DNA from: Isoetes taiwanensis
Taxonomy: Eukaryota > Streptophyta > Lycopodiopsida > Isoetales > Isoetaceae
Direction: 5' to 3'
Assembly: GCA_021234155.1 (NCBI GenBank)
Contig: JAJEKV010000783.1
Span: 27,985-91,984 of the forward strand
DNA length: 64,000 nucleotides
Below the pieces are notes generated by a model, which saw only the letters and a list, made by a program, of their open reading frames with translations, had not been told where the DNA came from and searched no databases. Position 1 is the stretch's first letter. Each line of letters begins with the position of its first letter. The translations under genes and the position numbers were made by a program. Below, piece by piece: positions 44,418-55,445 of this stretch.

Positions 44418-47124
44418 CGCGTGTTGAGACGGTTGCAACACAAAGCTAGTTACAAAGACTTGTGAAGCCCCATCACCGGAGAGATGTCAAGTACTCACAA
44501 CACTGGCTCAAAATACTAAGAGCAAGTTGTAGTCTCCTTTTATTGCATTGGTGGCTCAAGATTATTTGAGAGGTCTAGAACCTCAAAATATAAGCCTCAT
44601 AATACTAGAGCTATGTAACCATCCAAATAAGGGGCATGGCTCCAAAATTGCTACATTAAGCTACACATAGCTCGTAGGAGGATATTTGGGCCATTGTTCC
44701 ATTGTGCCCAATGAAATAATATATGAAAACTACCCAAGGTATATATAAATGGGAAGTCACACATGTTATATAGTTATGTTGGCCCTATGACAAGGCAAAT
44801 GAAATTTGGGGATGTAAACCTTGCAAATGTTTTTATATAGTACAAAATGTGCCAAGTTAAATGTGGCAAGTTACGATGAGGGCCCATTGGTTTAATGGAA
44901 ACCACATGGTGGAATATGTATCTCAATTATGAAATTTGTGGGACATGGCATGCTTGCCATGTGGCCTTAAAAAAAGCTTTTGCATGCATGCAAGGAATTT
45001 TTATCTTTGTTACAACTTTAAAGAAAATCAAAGTAAAAGCACACTTTTTTTTATTACAAAACTTTTGGTTTTGTGGTTGGAAACGTGGTTTTCAAATATG
45101 GGCAAAACATGCGTTTTGTAAAAGTTCTCTAAAGCAAACATTATTTATTTGTTTGTTTTACATTATATATGGTTATTAAAAACTTGAGCAATTTTAAGGG
45201 CATTTTGAAATCGATCTAAGGGTTACAAACCCTAGTTCAATACGTGGCATTAGGGTCGAAATATCCGCACCAAAGCTGCCGCTTTAATGATGGGACTACA
45301 GGTTGGATCGGGATTTGCCATGTTTGCCCCGGAATCGATTTGCTCGAATCCATATGCTACTAGGTCCTGTTGGTCGATTTGCTCGAATTCCATATGCTAC
45401 TAGGTGAGTAGGGAAATTCTCCGCTATTCTTATGATGATTAAACGAAAACGTGAACGGATAGAACTAGTGATGGTATGGGTCATGGCTATCCGAAAAGAA
45501 ATGGATACACTTCATATTTGCCGGATTTGCAACGGTGCTAAAAAATGAAATGCTTTGGGGACTAGTAGCACGAAGCTAGACATTCATGGCCTTCTTATAA
45601 CCGCGGGTTGTTCCGTAATCATTTGCCGCTGATATTTGGAACTTGGTGATCCGCTTTGATGTAATGCACAAGAAAAACTTACGCAGGCTTTGAGCTTTTG
45701 AACTTTTTGCCACAGAGCCTTGGCCTTACAAAATCCCGATGCAATGGTGTCGATATGTTCCACGAGCTACAATTATTCGCCTCGGATGTGTGTACTTGAC
45801 TCTAGGTGATTCAATACTCTTATCTCTAAAGCTATTTGTGAGTTTTGAGAATCGATGATGTTTTATTCCCGTGTTATAAACAAAACCCCGACTTCCGTGC
45901 ATTGGTCAGGAAGTAGGTTTAAAAAACACTCATAATTTTCGCTTGATGGTATATGCCTACCCAAAAATAAGTCGGTTGGAGCAACTTTGTGCACAAAGGG
46001 AGCTTCAGAGATACTTATGGAGCGCACCTTTAATGTGTTTTTTGACATTTAGATTTCATTCTTAACCCGCCTTAGCACTTAAAAAGAAATGTTTGAATGG
46101 TGTCACATATTCAAAATCGGGCGGTTTTTATGAAATACTAGTGGGAATGCCTTTCTTTGGGGCAATATATAATAGGCCAGCTTTAGCATTCTATCATAAG
46201 ATCATGCCGCTAAAAGTAAGGCTATACCTCACTAAGATCATGTGGCTTTTGCTTAATATCTTGATACAAGATATAGCAAGAATGGCGCTTGTAAAATGGA
46301 TTTAAATGCTAGAACTGCTTGTTTCTCACCCTCAAGTTTTAAATTTGAGAAGACTTCAAGTTATAATTCCATTTCTTTCTTGTTTATGTTAACTCGAGTA
46401 TAAAAGGATACAATTGGTGATCGTTGATAAACCGAGAGACCCAATGTACCTTTGGCCCTTGCATCGCTATCGGGATTATCGCTAACGCGTTTGCATGATT
46501 GGTCGCAGTGGTACCTCTCTCCTCCAATTGTCTCTTTTTGCAAACCGGTTGGTGTTAACGGAAGGTTATGGAATGACGCAAAAAAATGTAATCAGATACT
46601 ATGCACTTTGTATGTTATTGTCTAAACTATTCAATTTCAATTCAATAATAGTGCATTTTTGCAATTTACCGATATGACTTTATGTTTTTGCTTAAGAATT
46701 TGTCGCGAACAACTTTGCATTAAGGTTACATGGTTTTGGGGCTTGAGAAATCAGCCTTCTACCAGTTGCCTTGAATGTTAAGTGTTGAATTATGTTTATG
46801 AATATTCTCGCCACTACTTTTCATTGAGAATACATTTTGGGGGCTTGAGAAATCAGTCCTCTACTAGGTAGCCTTAATGGGAAATCAGTCCTCTACTAAG
46901 TAGCTTTATAAAAATATACTTTCAATAATGCTGCATGTTGAAAGGAAAAACTTGTTTATGTGAAAATAATGTACAGCTTCAGACAAATATTGAGCTTATT
47001 TAGTATTCTTGTTGGACTCATTTGGTTTAGGGCCCGGTAGTGCGTGACGTAATTTCTCTAGTTTTCGGGTTATGACCAAGTTAGGAGTATGGACTTGGCT
47101 AGATTAGACCCTAGGCAAAGGAAA

Positions 47125-47126
<2 letters not shown>
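44418..47126 (+). repeat. Unit 4c, solo pLTR-like copy
   Basis: Starts TATATATCGCGTGTTGAGAC and ends CTAGGCAAAGGAAAGTATAT, matching the ends of 4a and 4b. The 3' half (46190-47126) is close to 39600-40436; the 5' half is much more diverged. A folded element version lies at 46410-46530. No reliable gene is inside, and 44895-45179 is a chance open frame. Confidence 0.7.
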
Positions 47127-47193
<67 letters not shown>

Positions 47194-47420
47194 AGTATGT
47201 GTACTATAAGGGGTGTACGGAGACGAATGTACGTGCGTAAGTTTCTATAAGATTTTTAAGTTTATCAGCATTCCATTAAGACTGTCCAATATTTTGGAAA
47301 TATTCTATAAGATTCTTCGAGAGTTTCCAGAGATATATTAACATTCCCCAAGCTACTCGAGTATTCCTTAAGATTATTCAAAAAATCATTGCAAAGCACA
47401 CCCTTCCTTAAGATCCCCTA
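47127..47420. repeat. (TA)n tract followed by a GATTC-like degenerate satellite
   Basis: TA tract to 47192, then ATTCTATAAGATTCTTCGAG, AAGATTATTC and AACATTCCCCAAG-type words, a weak version of the 23270 satellite. The order (unit end, TA, satellite) repeats that at 23227-23270. Confidence 0.6.
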
Positions 47421-49950
47421 CAAAACAATGCCAAAATACGCCCCGTGACGCTTTCAAGTTTCTAGCAATGCGTAACCTCAACCTCAAGGGCTAAGACCTT
47501 TTACTACCAACTATCTACGAACGGGGTTATTGGCGCAAGATTGTCGCCAAATTTTCAAATTATTCCCCGTCAACTATGGTTTATGAATATCCGGAGAATA
47601 AAATATGAGTTATTAATATAGTTGGGTAACTTAGAATTGAGTTAGATGTCATCCAGAAATGACAAAATCCTCGCTTTGTTCAAGTCAAATTCGTATCATA
47701 ATTCCATCGATTTATTGTCATCATATCCTCTTGCACAAATGGTTGTATGCATCTAATTAAAACTAAATTCCTTGACTAGCCATTCAATGAAGCTCGCCAT
47801 CGTTTATTAGAACTTCTCGCTGAAGACTCGAGTTAAATTTGAATTAAATTAAAAGAATTTTGTACCAAATCGACCGGTCATTTGTGATCGAATTTGTATA
47901 TGAGGAATTTACGATAAAGATCTTGGCACAGAGTTTTATTTGTCTATGTTAATGATCCTATTGGGTTAGACAAATAAGAAAGTCAAAGGTGTCCACCACG
48001 GTCAGTCAAAGTAAAACATTTGCGGATCCCATGCGAAAGTTCCCTAATTTTGTCAAATGATAATTTTTTTTAACAAAATGTTTGAGATACGCGCGACATG
48101 TAATTTTTACGCAATGCAAAACACTCTGCGGTTAATTACTTGGAAAATTACGGGTCTAGTAAAGTCTCCACCCTCTTAACTAGATTAACCAGATATTAAA
48201 AGATGCATGCAAAATAGACCATGCAAAAATGGGGTAAAACCATTAAGAACGTGGGATTATAACATTGAAATATAGAGCACGTGGTTTGATGACGAGTGCT
48301 TTTGCTTGATATTTCACTAATGATGCAAGTAGGGAATAAGGGAGGCCATTATTTTTTACTAAATAAAGTAACTAGAATCAATGTGGAACACTAGATTTCA
48401 GCGAGTCTAACTAGCTCCACAATAACTATCTAAAATTTTTCATCATGTGGCTTCACTTCCAATTATAGATGCATTAAATTGAGGGTCCTATGTTTTGATT
48501 ATGGAACCTTTGAGTTATTGTCTCGTATGTAGTTAATTTCATTAAGTCCTCAGTAGGAACTTAATGACCATTAAGTTCAAGATAAACATTGGATATAATT
48601 GTTTCACATGCCTTTTAGCTAACATACCCTTAGATCACTTGATATATAAATTTACTTCACTTCCATGTTTCTACATGCATTAAAATGTTCACAATCTATA
48701 CTTGTAGGCAAAGCAATATCACAACCTTCGATGCATTTAACCGTGAAGACTATATTGGATTTGCCAATATTAATTAAGGTCTAGTGCATTGCAAATCTAA
48801 TTGGTACAAAAGGACATATCTCTTGAAAAGCTTGTAACAACTTTATACGCCATATAACTGCATTAGAGCTACTCAGAAGCTAAACAAAGTTTTTTTTCAC
48901 GATTCGAGACCATAGATTACCCAAGTACAGGATCGGATCAATCTCGCCTTGCATATAATTTATATTTTCCACTCCGTAACTGCCATGGTAGCTTGAACTC
49001 AAAGGAAGATCACAAAATAATATTATCTCGCGAATTTCTTCAAACATAGCCTAATAGTGATCTGCTTTCAAGCTACCATGGTATGCATAGGTTCTCGCTA
49101 GAGCCGACAACAACCACGCTATTTTAACGCTTATTGGGCGAGGCCCATCAATATCTTCATGTGGATTGCACCATAAAAGAGACACTTAGCCCTTGAAAAT
49201 TATACTCATTAAACAACAAGCGCTATTGTGCTAATGGGATATTAATGAGTATTCATAGTAAAGCAAGCCCAAACTTAAAGGCGGGATAGTATTCAAACAA
49301 AGCTTATTAAGGCATCCATGAAACAATGTCCTCTTTGCGCCAGATTTATTTAGAATACCTACAATCGGTTGCCAATTAAGAACACAACAAAGAAATGGAA
49401 ATTAGCACTTCCTGTGATATATCCAAATTGGCGATTGTCGAGCAACAAAAGCAACAACCCCGATTGAACTTAGAAATATTGCACCAATAACAAAACACAT
49501 TTTCTTTATTTTAAAGCATTATTGCTACCAATTTGGGAAATATATGCCTAAGATTATTTTTAGATCTTCCTCTTGTCCAACGCATGCTCTCGCACAAAAA
49601 ATAGAGGTTGTTTACGGGAGTTACGGCCATGATTCTAATCAGCTCTAAAATTGAGACAAATGTATTTCCATTTATTTGACATGCTTACCTTAGATATTTC
49701 AAAAATATGCACCTAGCATCATTTGTAGAACTCCCATTGACCTCTCCAACGAAGCCCCTTTGCGCTTAAGAATGGGGCTTCCCTTTGACATTTATACACA
49801 TCCTTCTTATCTGCTGCTGCAAGTAAACTAGGTTTTAGTTTTCTATGAAGAACTCAAAGTGAAGTTTTTTTGAAGTTTCCTTTAATTGGATGAAGTGGCA
49901 TATATGTGACTAAGTTGTATAATCAAATAAGGCGACACCAACCCCAACTT
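47421..49950. other. No gene recognised
   Basis: AT-rich single-copy-looking sequence with stops in all frames. CAG and CTG are scarce and CG-containing replacements common, so the sequence is probably error-laden and weak exons would be missed. Confidence 0.5.
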
Positions 49951-49954
49951 ATAC

Positions 49955-50006
49955 CTTTCACGGAGGCAAAACCCCTCATTGCATAGACTGCAATCAACGT
50001 GGCAAC
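49955..50006 (-). CDS. Candidate internal exon (52 bp)
   Basis: Minus-strand TTTGCAG|GTTGCC acceptor and AAAG|GTATAAG donor enclose an open frame reading VATLIAVYAMRGFASVK. Neat splice sites support an exon of the gene at 51 kb or its downstream neighbour. The protein is not recognised. Confidence 0.3.
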
Positions 50007-51007
50007 CTGCAAACATAGAATACCTTTTAGCATGTCTCTAGATTATCTTGAAGCTAGTGAGATTTATACCAGTTGAACTTCTATAACAGCTGCAAGAAGG
50101 AGAAGACTGGGATGCTCCACAAAAGACTAACCCTTGATCTTGTCACAAATATTAAAGACTACCTTATTATGCTGACTTATTCTACACACCTGCAAAACAC
50201 ATATATTAAAACAATCACGTAGTCCAAAGTACCCAGCACTCACATCGAAGCTTCCTCCTACAATCTCCACGGTTCTCAGTGAAGGCATCTTTTGGAATAC
50301 ATGCAAAGTCTCATAGCCAGAAATAAGGCAATAATGAAGGCAGTATTTGAATTTGGCATTTCCTAAAAAATTTTCAGAGCTTTATTTACCTGTCCACTGC
50401 CAGCAATCAGAGAATTCCATGAAACATCTGGTTTAGGCATTCCTCATAAATGTCAAAGTGTAAGGCATCGTTGAGATGGGAGCTTTATCGCCCAGTGCAG
50501 TAAAGCAAGAGCTCCAAGAAATGCACAGGATTGATTATGGCAGATTCAAAAGCATATTTAACTCAGATGACTTACGTGGAGGAAGTTCCAAAGAAGATAC
50601 ATTGAGTAAGATATATGATCCATTTCAGCATCGCCCAAACCAATAAAATTGACACAACAATGAGAGAGAGAGATAATATTTTCTTTAATAAATCTGTAAG
50701 CTTACCAAAACATCCAACCAAGATAGATTTGCATCTGTAAGAACTTCAGAAGCATGTTTAAGCCACATAGAATTGCCTTCTGAACTTCAACATTGAAGGT
50801 GAATCTTCAACTTTAAGTTGCCTATCTCAAGATTGGAGGTAATGACTCTTGTCCGATCTTTGCAGCTGAAAGAGATCAAAGCTTGACAAAACTTTCCATA
50901 CACCATAATGCTATTTGATGTAGGGCAAGTAAAGCTTGCTTCTATGTGGTCTATTACACGCTTTTAGTGCATGTCAACAAATTCTTTACTGGATAACCAT
51001 TCTTTAC

Positions 51008-51440
51008 ATCTTCTGTTTCATCTGTCAATGCTGGACACCAAAGCAGTGGTTTCACTTCAACCATAGCCCTGTGTAGAAAAGAAGCAAACTGCTAAAGAGA
51101 GGATACCAATTATATGCAAAAAAGTAGAGACTTACGCTTTCAGCAAAGATGAAACTTGCACAAATAAGACAAGCATAGACAGAAGCTCTGGTGCAATTCC
51201 AAAATAGTTATGTAATTCCCCTTCTATTCTCTTCTTTCTTCTGCAGTTGTCATTAAAGACCAGTATATGACAATAGAAGCTGCATTAGAAGCTAATGTAA
51301 TGCCAAAAGCTTGCGCTACTGCATCACAGTTCTTGAGTGTTGTTGACATCTCACAATGCACCGCCAGAAATCAATACCATTGTTGGAGGATCAAGACCAA
51401 GCTGACCAGCCATATATAATAGATTTCCTTCCAAAGTGGC
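51008..51440 (-). CDS. DPH6-like gene (diphthine-ammonia ligase): two exons of the C-terminal RidA/YjgF region
   Basis: Exon 51440-51136 starts after CTTTGCAG and reads ATLEGNLLYMAGQLGLDPPT, MVLISGGAL, then (one frame break) EMSTTLKNCDAVAQAFGITL, then (another) IEGELHNYFGIAPELLSMLV and VSSLLKA, ending at a GTAAGT donor. Exon 51068-51008 reads AMVEVKPLLWCPALTDETED. GQLGLDPPTM, the AL-NC-AVA-F block and the AMVEVKPLL block are as I remember them from plant diphthine-ammonia ligases, whose C-terminal half holds two RidA/YjgF-type domains. The enzyme amidates diphthine on elongation factor 2 in the cytosol. The N-terminal ATP-binding (SGGKDS) domain was not found in the window. The frame breaks may be sequence errors. 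Full exon structure not resolved. Confidence 0.6.
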
Positions 51441-51722
51441 CTGCAAAGAAGTTTATGGAATGAGAGAAGACCTATGTTGATGAACAGCAGCATGAATCTG
51501 ATATCTAAGCTTCCAAACTTGTAGGTTAAGAAAACATATTAAGCATGGCTGAACTTCATAAATGAAGTAGTTCCATGTCTGCACCTGCATGAAGATCACT
51601 ATGGTTAGGCAAGGAGCAATCTCTACCATGCTTGCATGAAAAAAAAAGAGGGCATGCTTGAATCATACAGAAATTATGGCCCACATCTAGTTGCCAACAA
51701 AATCTGATTTTGGCTTTGATGC

Positions 51723-52020
51723 TATGACCTTCTACTGTCACACAGATTTACAACAGCAAATTTGAAGAGCTATAACTTCCCAACTTGTAGCTCTGTTTTT
51801 CAAGTGTAAATACATTTTGAAACGACACAAGTTGCCCCTACAAAGTGTGTTAGAGGCATGTTTTCCAAAATTGAAGCCCAAATCACTTAAAACTTGTATT
51901 GAACTTCTGTTGTCACAAATTTACAGCAGCAACTTTGAAGATCGATAACTTCCTAACCGTAGCTCTGTTTTTGACGGTAACTACATTTCGAAATGGCACA
52001 AGTAGCACTATAAGGACATA
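51723..52020. repeat. Pair of short direct repeats in a probable intron
   Basis: A block at 51723-51850 (CACAGATTTACAACAGCAA, AAGAGCTATAACTTCC, GTAGCTCTGTTTTT, ACATTTTGAAACG) recurs at about 51905-52010 with substitutions. It lies between the DPH6-like exons and the candidate exons at 52.6-53.2 kb. Confidence 0.6.
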
Positions 52021-52616
52021 GAATAACAGTGGACAAGACAGAAACTTTAGCATCATTAAACACCCTCTTACAGATTGTGGCCTACAATTCCAGAAGCACA
52101 TCTATCTGATGCTCCTGGCTATATATTCAAATGCCTATTTATGGAGTTCAGCAAAGCTTGAGCAAGCTCAATCTCCTTGCATCATATCAATAAATGCAAG
52201 ATCCAGGATACCTGACTAATAAGCCCATGAAGGTAGTTGACAATTGTAGTGATAGATAGGCAACGTACCTTAAGGATTTTGGATCTTTGTAACCCTAAAC
52301 CTCAGCATGTAGCATAACAGGGCAGCTCACAACTAGAAAGAGGTCGAAAATGTTGAAAATGCTCCACATATTCAATGTGGAGCAGATACATACAAAGAAC
52401 CAGGCGGTCGATTTCTTCAAGAGGCCCAGGGAGTTATCGAGTTTCTCTGTCTAATTTTGCTATATGCTTATTTACTCAGGCATTTTAGCAGAACTGGCAA
52501 ACGGGCAGGGATTTTAACAGAATTGGCAAGGGGCTAGGGCTCAATCCCAACGGTTTCAAGGAACAAAAATTACATTTAATCTGAATGCTCAGCTTCGCTG
52601 TCTTAGCAAAATTTAC

Positions 52617-53184
52617 CTGTTGCAATTAATCTGGTGCTAAACATCGAATGCGCTTCAACACCAGACGAAATTCTGCAACATAGAGACGGATGTGTTAGTC
52701 CCGGTCTTACAGCTGTACTTGGAATAACCGGCACATACCAGCTAAGCAGTTGCCTCATCCTCTCACCCTTCACCAATGACATTTGATACATCCAGCCCAT
52801 AAATTATTCCAAGCTAACCCTGTTCCAGAAGGAACAATTCCACCCAACAAGGATGTAGCCAAACAGATTTCCTCAATTTCATTAACATGCCTCGGATTCT
52901 CCATTTTTGTGCTGCAACATCTGGATTATTAAAATGTTTCTTCTCAAAATGGTTGCAAACCAAATTTAAACATTGACCATGACAATTGCTAAAGTAGAAC
53001 ACCTACTTCCCACCATATCTCAGCTCGAGTACTTCCTGCTCCCTTGACTCAAGGTTTGTCTTCATAGGGCTGTTCAGCTCCTCTTGGGAAAAGACAATAT
53101 GAAATGTTTTGGATATTGATGAAGCTCATACCTCCACAAAGCCTTTCTCAGCCATTATCCAGGGCTGCATTTCAATATTTGGAT
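52617..53184 (-). CDS. Candidate upstream exons of a minus-strand gene, product not recognised
   Basis: Four short open stretches with fitting minus-strand splice sites. 53184-53132 (TTGCAG| ... GAG|GTATGA) reads DPNIEMQPWIMAEKGFVE. 53082-53007 reads EELNSPMKTNLESREQEVLE. 52911-52819 (TTGCAG| ... GG|GTTAGC) reads TKMENPRHVNEIEEICLATS and LLGGIVPSGTG. 52672-52617 (TTGCAG| ... CAG|GTAAAT) reads ISSGVEAHSMFSTRLIATG. They may be the 5' part of the DPH6-like gene or a separate gene. I cannot match them to a family. Confidence 0.3.
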
Positions 53185-54799
53185 CTGCAAGAAACTGCGG
53201 AGAGAAGAAAAAGTTGACAAAATTGTATTAGCCCTCCATAAGCAAAGGAACTGAAGTTCTATTTAACACGTAAAGATAATGGTCTTACATGGTGTAAATT
53301 ATCTCCCTCATTTAAATCGCCATTTCTCTTACAAAATGCTTTTGATAGACCGTAGCTTCGCTGATTTTACTCTATAGCTACTTGCCCGAAAAATACAAAG
53401 CAACACATGGAATTCTCGAACTCCAAAAGTTGCAAGAGATGTTGGTTATCCGAGGGCACGCCTTTGCACGCTTATTCGTAATTTTAACAAAGACTAGCAA
53501 CCTCCTCGCAGATATTGAGCTTTACATCAACAAACCATCGAGAAGTTACTAACTATATCCGAGGATGTCGACTATAAAACGATTGTAATTTTAAAACAAC
53601 CATTAAGGGTTTGTTCAAAGGCATGGGCGGTACAAAGAGGCTGCAATCTTTAGAAAAAGTGATCACACATTGGTTAAAATGTAGAAAATAGCAACGAGCC
53701 GCTGACTTGACAGATTGTCTCAATAAGATGAAATGGCACTCGACAATTCTAGAAAATCTTGCAATCGATCTTGTGATACCTCGAAAGAACATATTTTAAA
53801 CCAATCCTCGTTTCTAAAACAAAGATTACCTTATCTTACCTAAAGTATCCACCAAGACACTAAAGTATCCACCAGCAAGACACGAAGTACAAAACTTATA
53901 TCCTTTTGAAGTCGCGAAGATCACAATGAATTCCATACTTGAAGTTCAAAACTACGCCCCTCCATGAATATGAACCATGCTTGAGAATCCAAATTTCTTT
54001 TTGTCTACCCATCATAGATATGTAATCGTGAGGTAACAACATATGACCAAGAAATAGAATGCGTAACGCTTAATATCAACGAGGTGCTAGAATAAACATA
54101 ACATATCTTACATGAATGTAAAGGTGAGGTATTTTAGAATTACCTTTTTGAGCAGCTATAACGGAAACTTGCATACTGTACAACCGAAGGGTTCTCGCTT
54201 CATCTCCATTGCTCACTGCTTAACACCCGCATATGAAATGCCGGATGGAGTAAGAATCCTGCGGATCCAAAGCTCTAAAACAGAAATTCCGGCGTGCTGG
54301 AAACGAAAAACCGGAGTAATGGATTTCACCTGATCGATCAATCTCCGCAACTCAAAATCCAAGGTATTCTCACTTTGGTTGCCCTATGTACCATAAATCT
54401 CGCCACCCACACAAAAAGTAAAAAACGATATGAAAAAATAGGATGGAACCATAGCCACGAGAGGGAAATCACTCCAACGTTGTCGCTAAAACTCAAGAAG
54501 CTCCTCCTCCTCGAGCATCCGATGCAAGCGCCCATGTTTTTCCAGCGCCAAGATTGCCGCCATAACACGTACGCCAAGAAATCCAAAAAAATAATCCCCC
54601 GCAAATATATTAAAGCCCAAATATGCATGATCCGGAGTCACTATCAAGAAGAGTTACTTCACGTAATCCGTTTGAAGCCGCGGGCAAAATCGCAATGAAC
54701 ACAATCCAAATAAAAGCAAGAAGTCTGGGAGAAGCCGAGCCGAGGTCCGCCAAGAACATCCAGAAAATGAATGGGCATAGCGCGCTCGGCCCGGGCGTG
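53185..54799. other. No gene recognised
   Basis: Possible 5' part of the minus-strand gene. 54112-54333 and 54294-54698 contain open frames on both strands that overlap one another and lack recognisable domains. The direct pair CTAAAGTATCCACCA near 53840-53875 is a short local duplication. Confidence 0.4.
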
Positions 54800-55091
54800 A
54801 TAACAGAGGATGAAAATTTGGGGCTTTTGTTGTGGGGCCGCTCATCTCGAGATGGACGGCCGAGATCAATCTCTACCAACATTTTGGTACACCAACAATA
54901 GGGATGCTTGGGAGTTACGAGGTGGCACCGTCGGGCCGCCCATCACGTAGATTGGACCGCCGAGATCAATCTCTACCAAAAATTTGTGGCATAAATCTCT
55001 ACACCATTTGAGACTCTACATCATTTGTGACACTCAATATAATTAGTATATATATAAGGATATATATATATATATATCCTTATCCTTATAT

Positions 55092-55175
<84 letters not shown>

Positions 55176-55445
55176 CTATATAATTCTACCAACTTTCTTA
55201 GAGATTGATCTCGGCCGCCCATCTCTCGGAGATGGACGGTCCGCATATGCCACTGTAACACCCCAAGCATCCCCCGATTTGGGGGCTTTTAACCGGACCA
55301 TCGGATTTAGGATTTGATCTAGGCCATCCATAAAAAAATTAATGATATTAAATGCCACCATTTTATTTGGGGTTTTTGATCTCTACCGGCCCATCTCGAT
55401 CCGGACGCCCACAACAAAAGCCCCAAATTAAATTCCTTTATTTCA
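54800..55445. repeat. Long imperfect inverted repeat around a (TA)n core
   Basis: The left arm (54815-55035) and right arm (55190-55430) are reverse complements. GGGGCTTTTGTTGTGGG pairs with CCCACAACAAAAGCCCC, CCGAGATCAATCTCT with AGAGATTGATCTCGG, and GATGCTTGGG with CCCAAGCATC. The core, 55045-55175, is TA-rich with a CCTTATATCC/GGATATAAGG-type start. The left arm carries the CCGAGATCAATCTCTACCAA word twice. Foldback or MITE-like element with an expanded TA centre. Confidence 0.7.

Noticed and set aside
44895-45179. Protein gene in unit 4c
   Set aside because: Not conserved in 4a or 4b and of low-complexity T/A-rich composition.
54112-54900. Overlapping open frames on both strands as a gene
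   Set aside because: No domain, no fitting splice chain, and the frames mirror one another.
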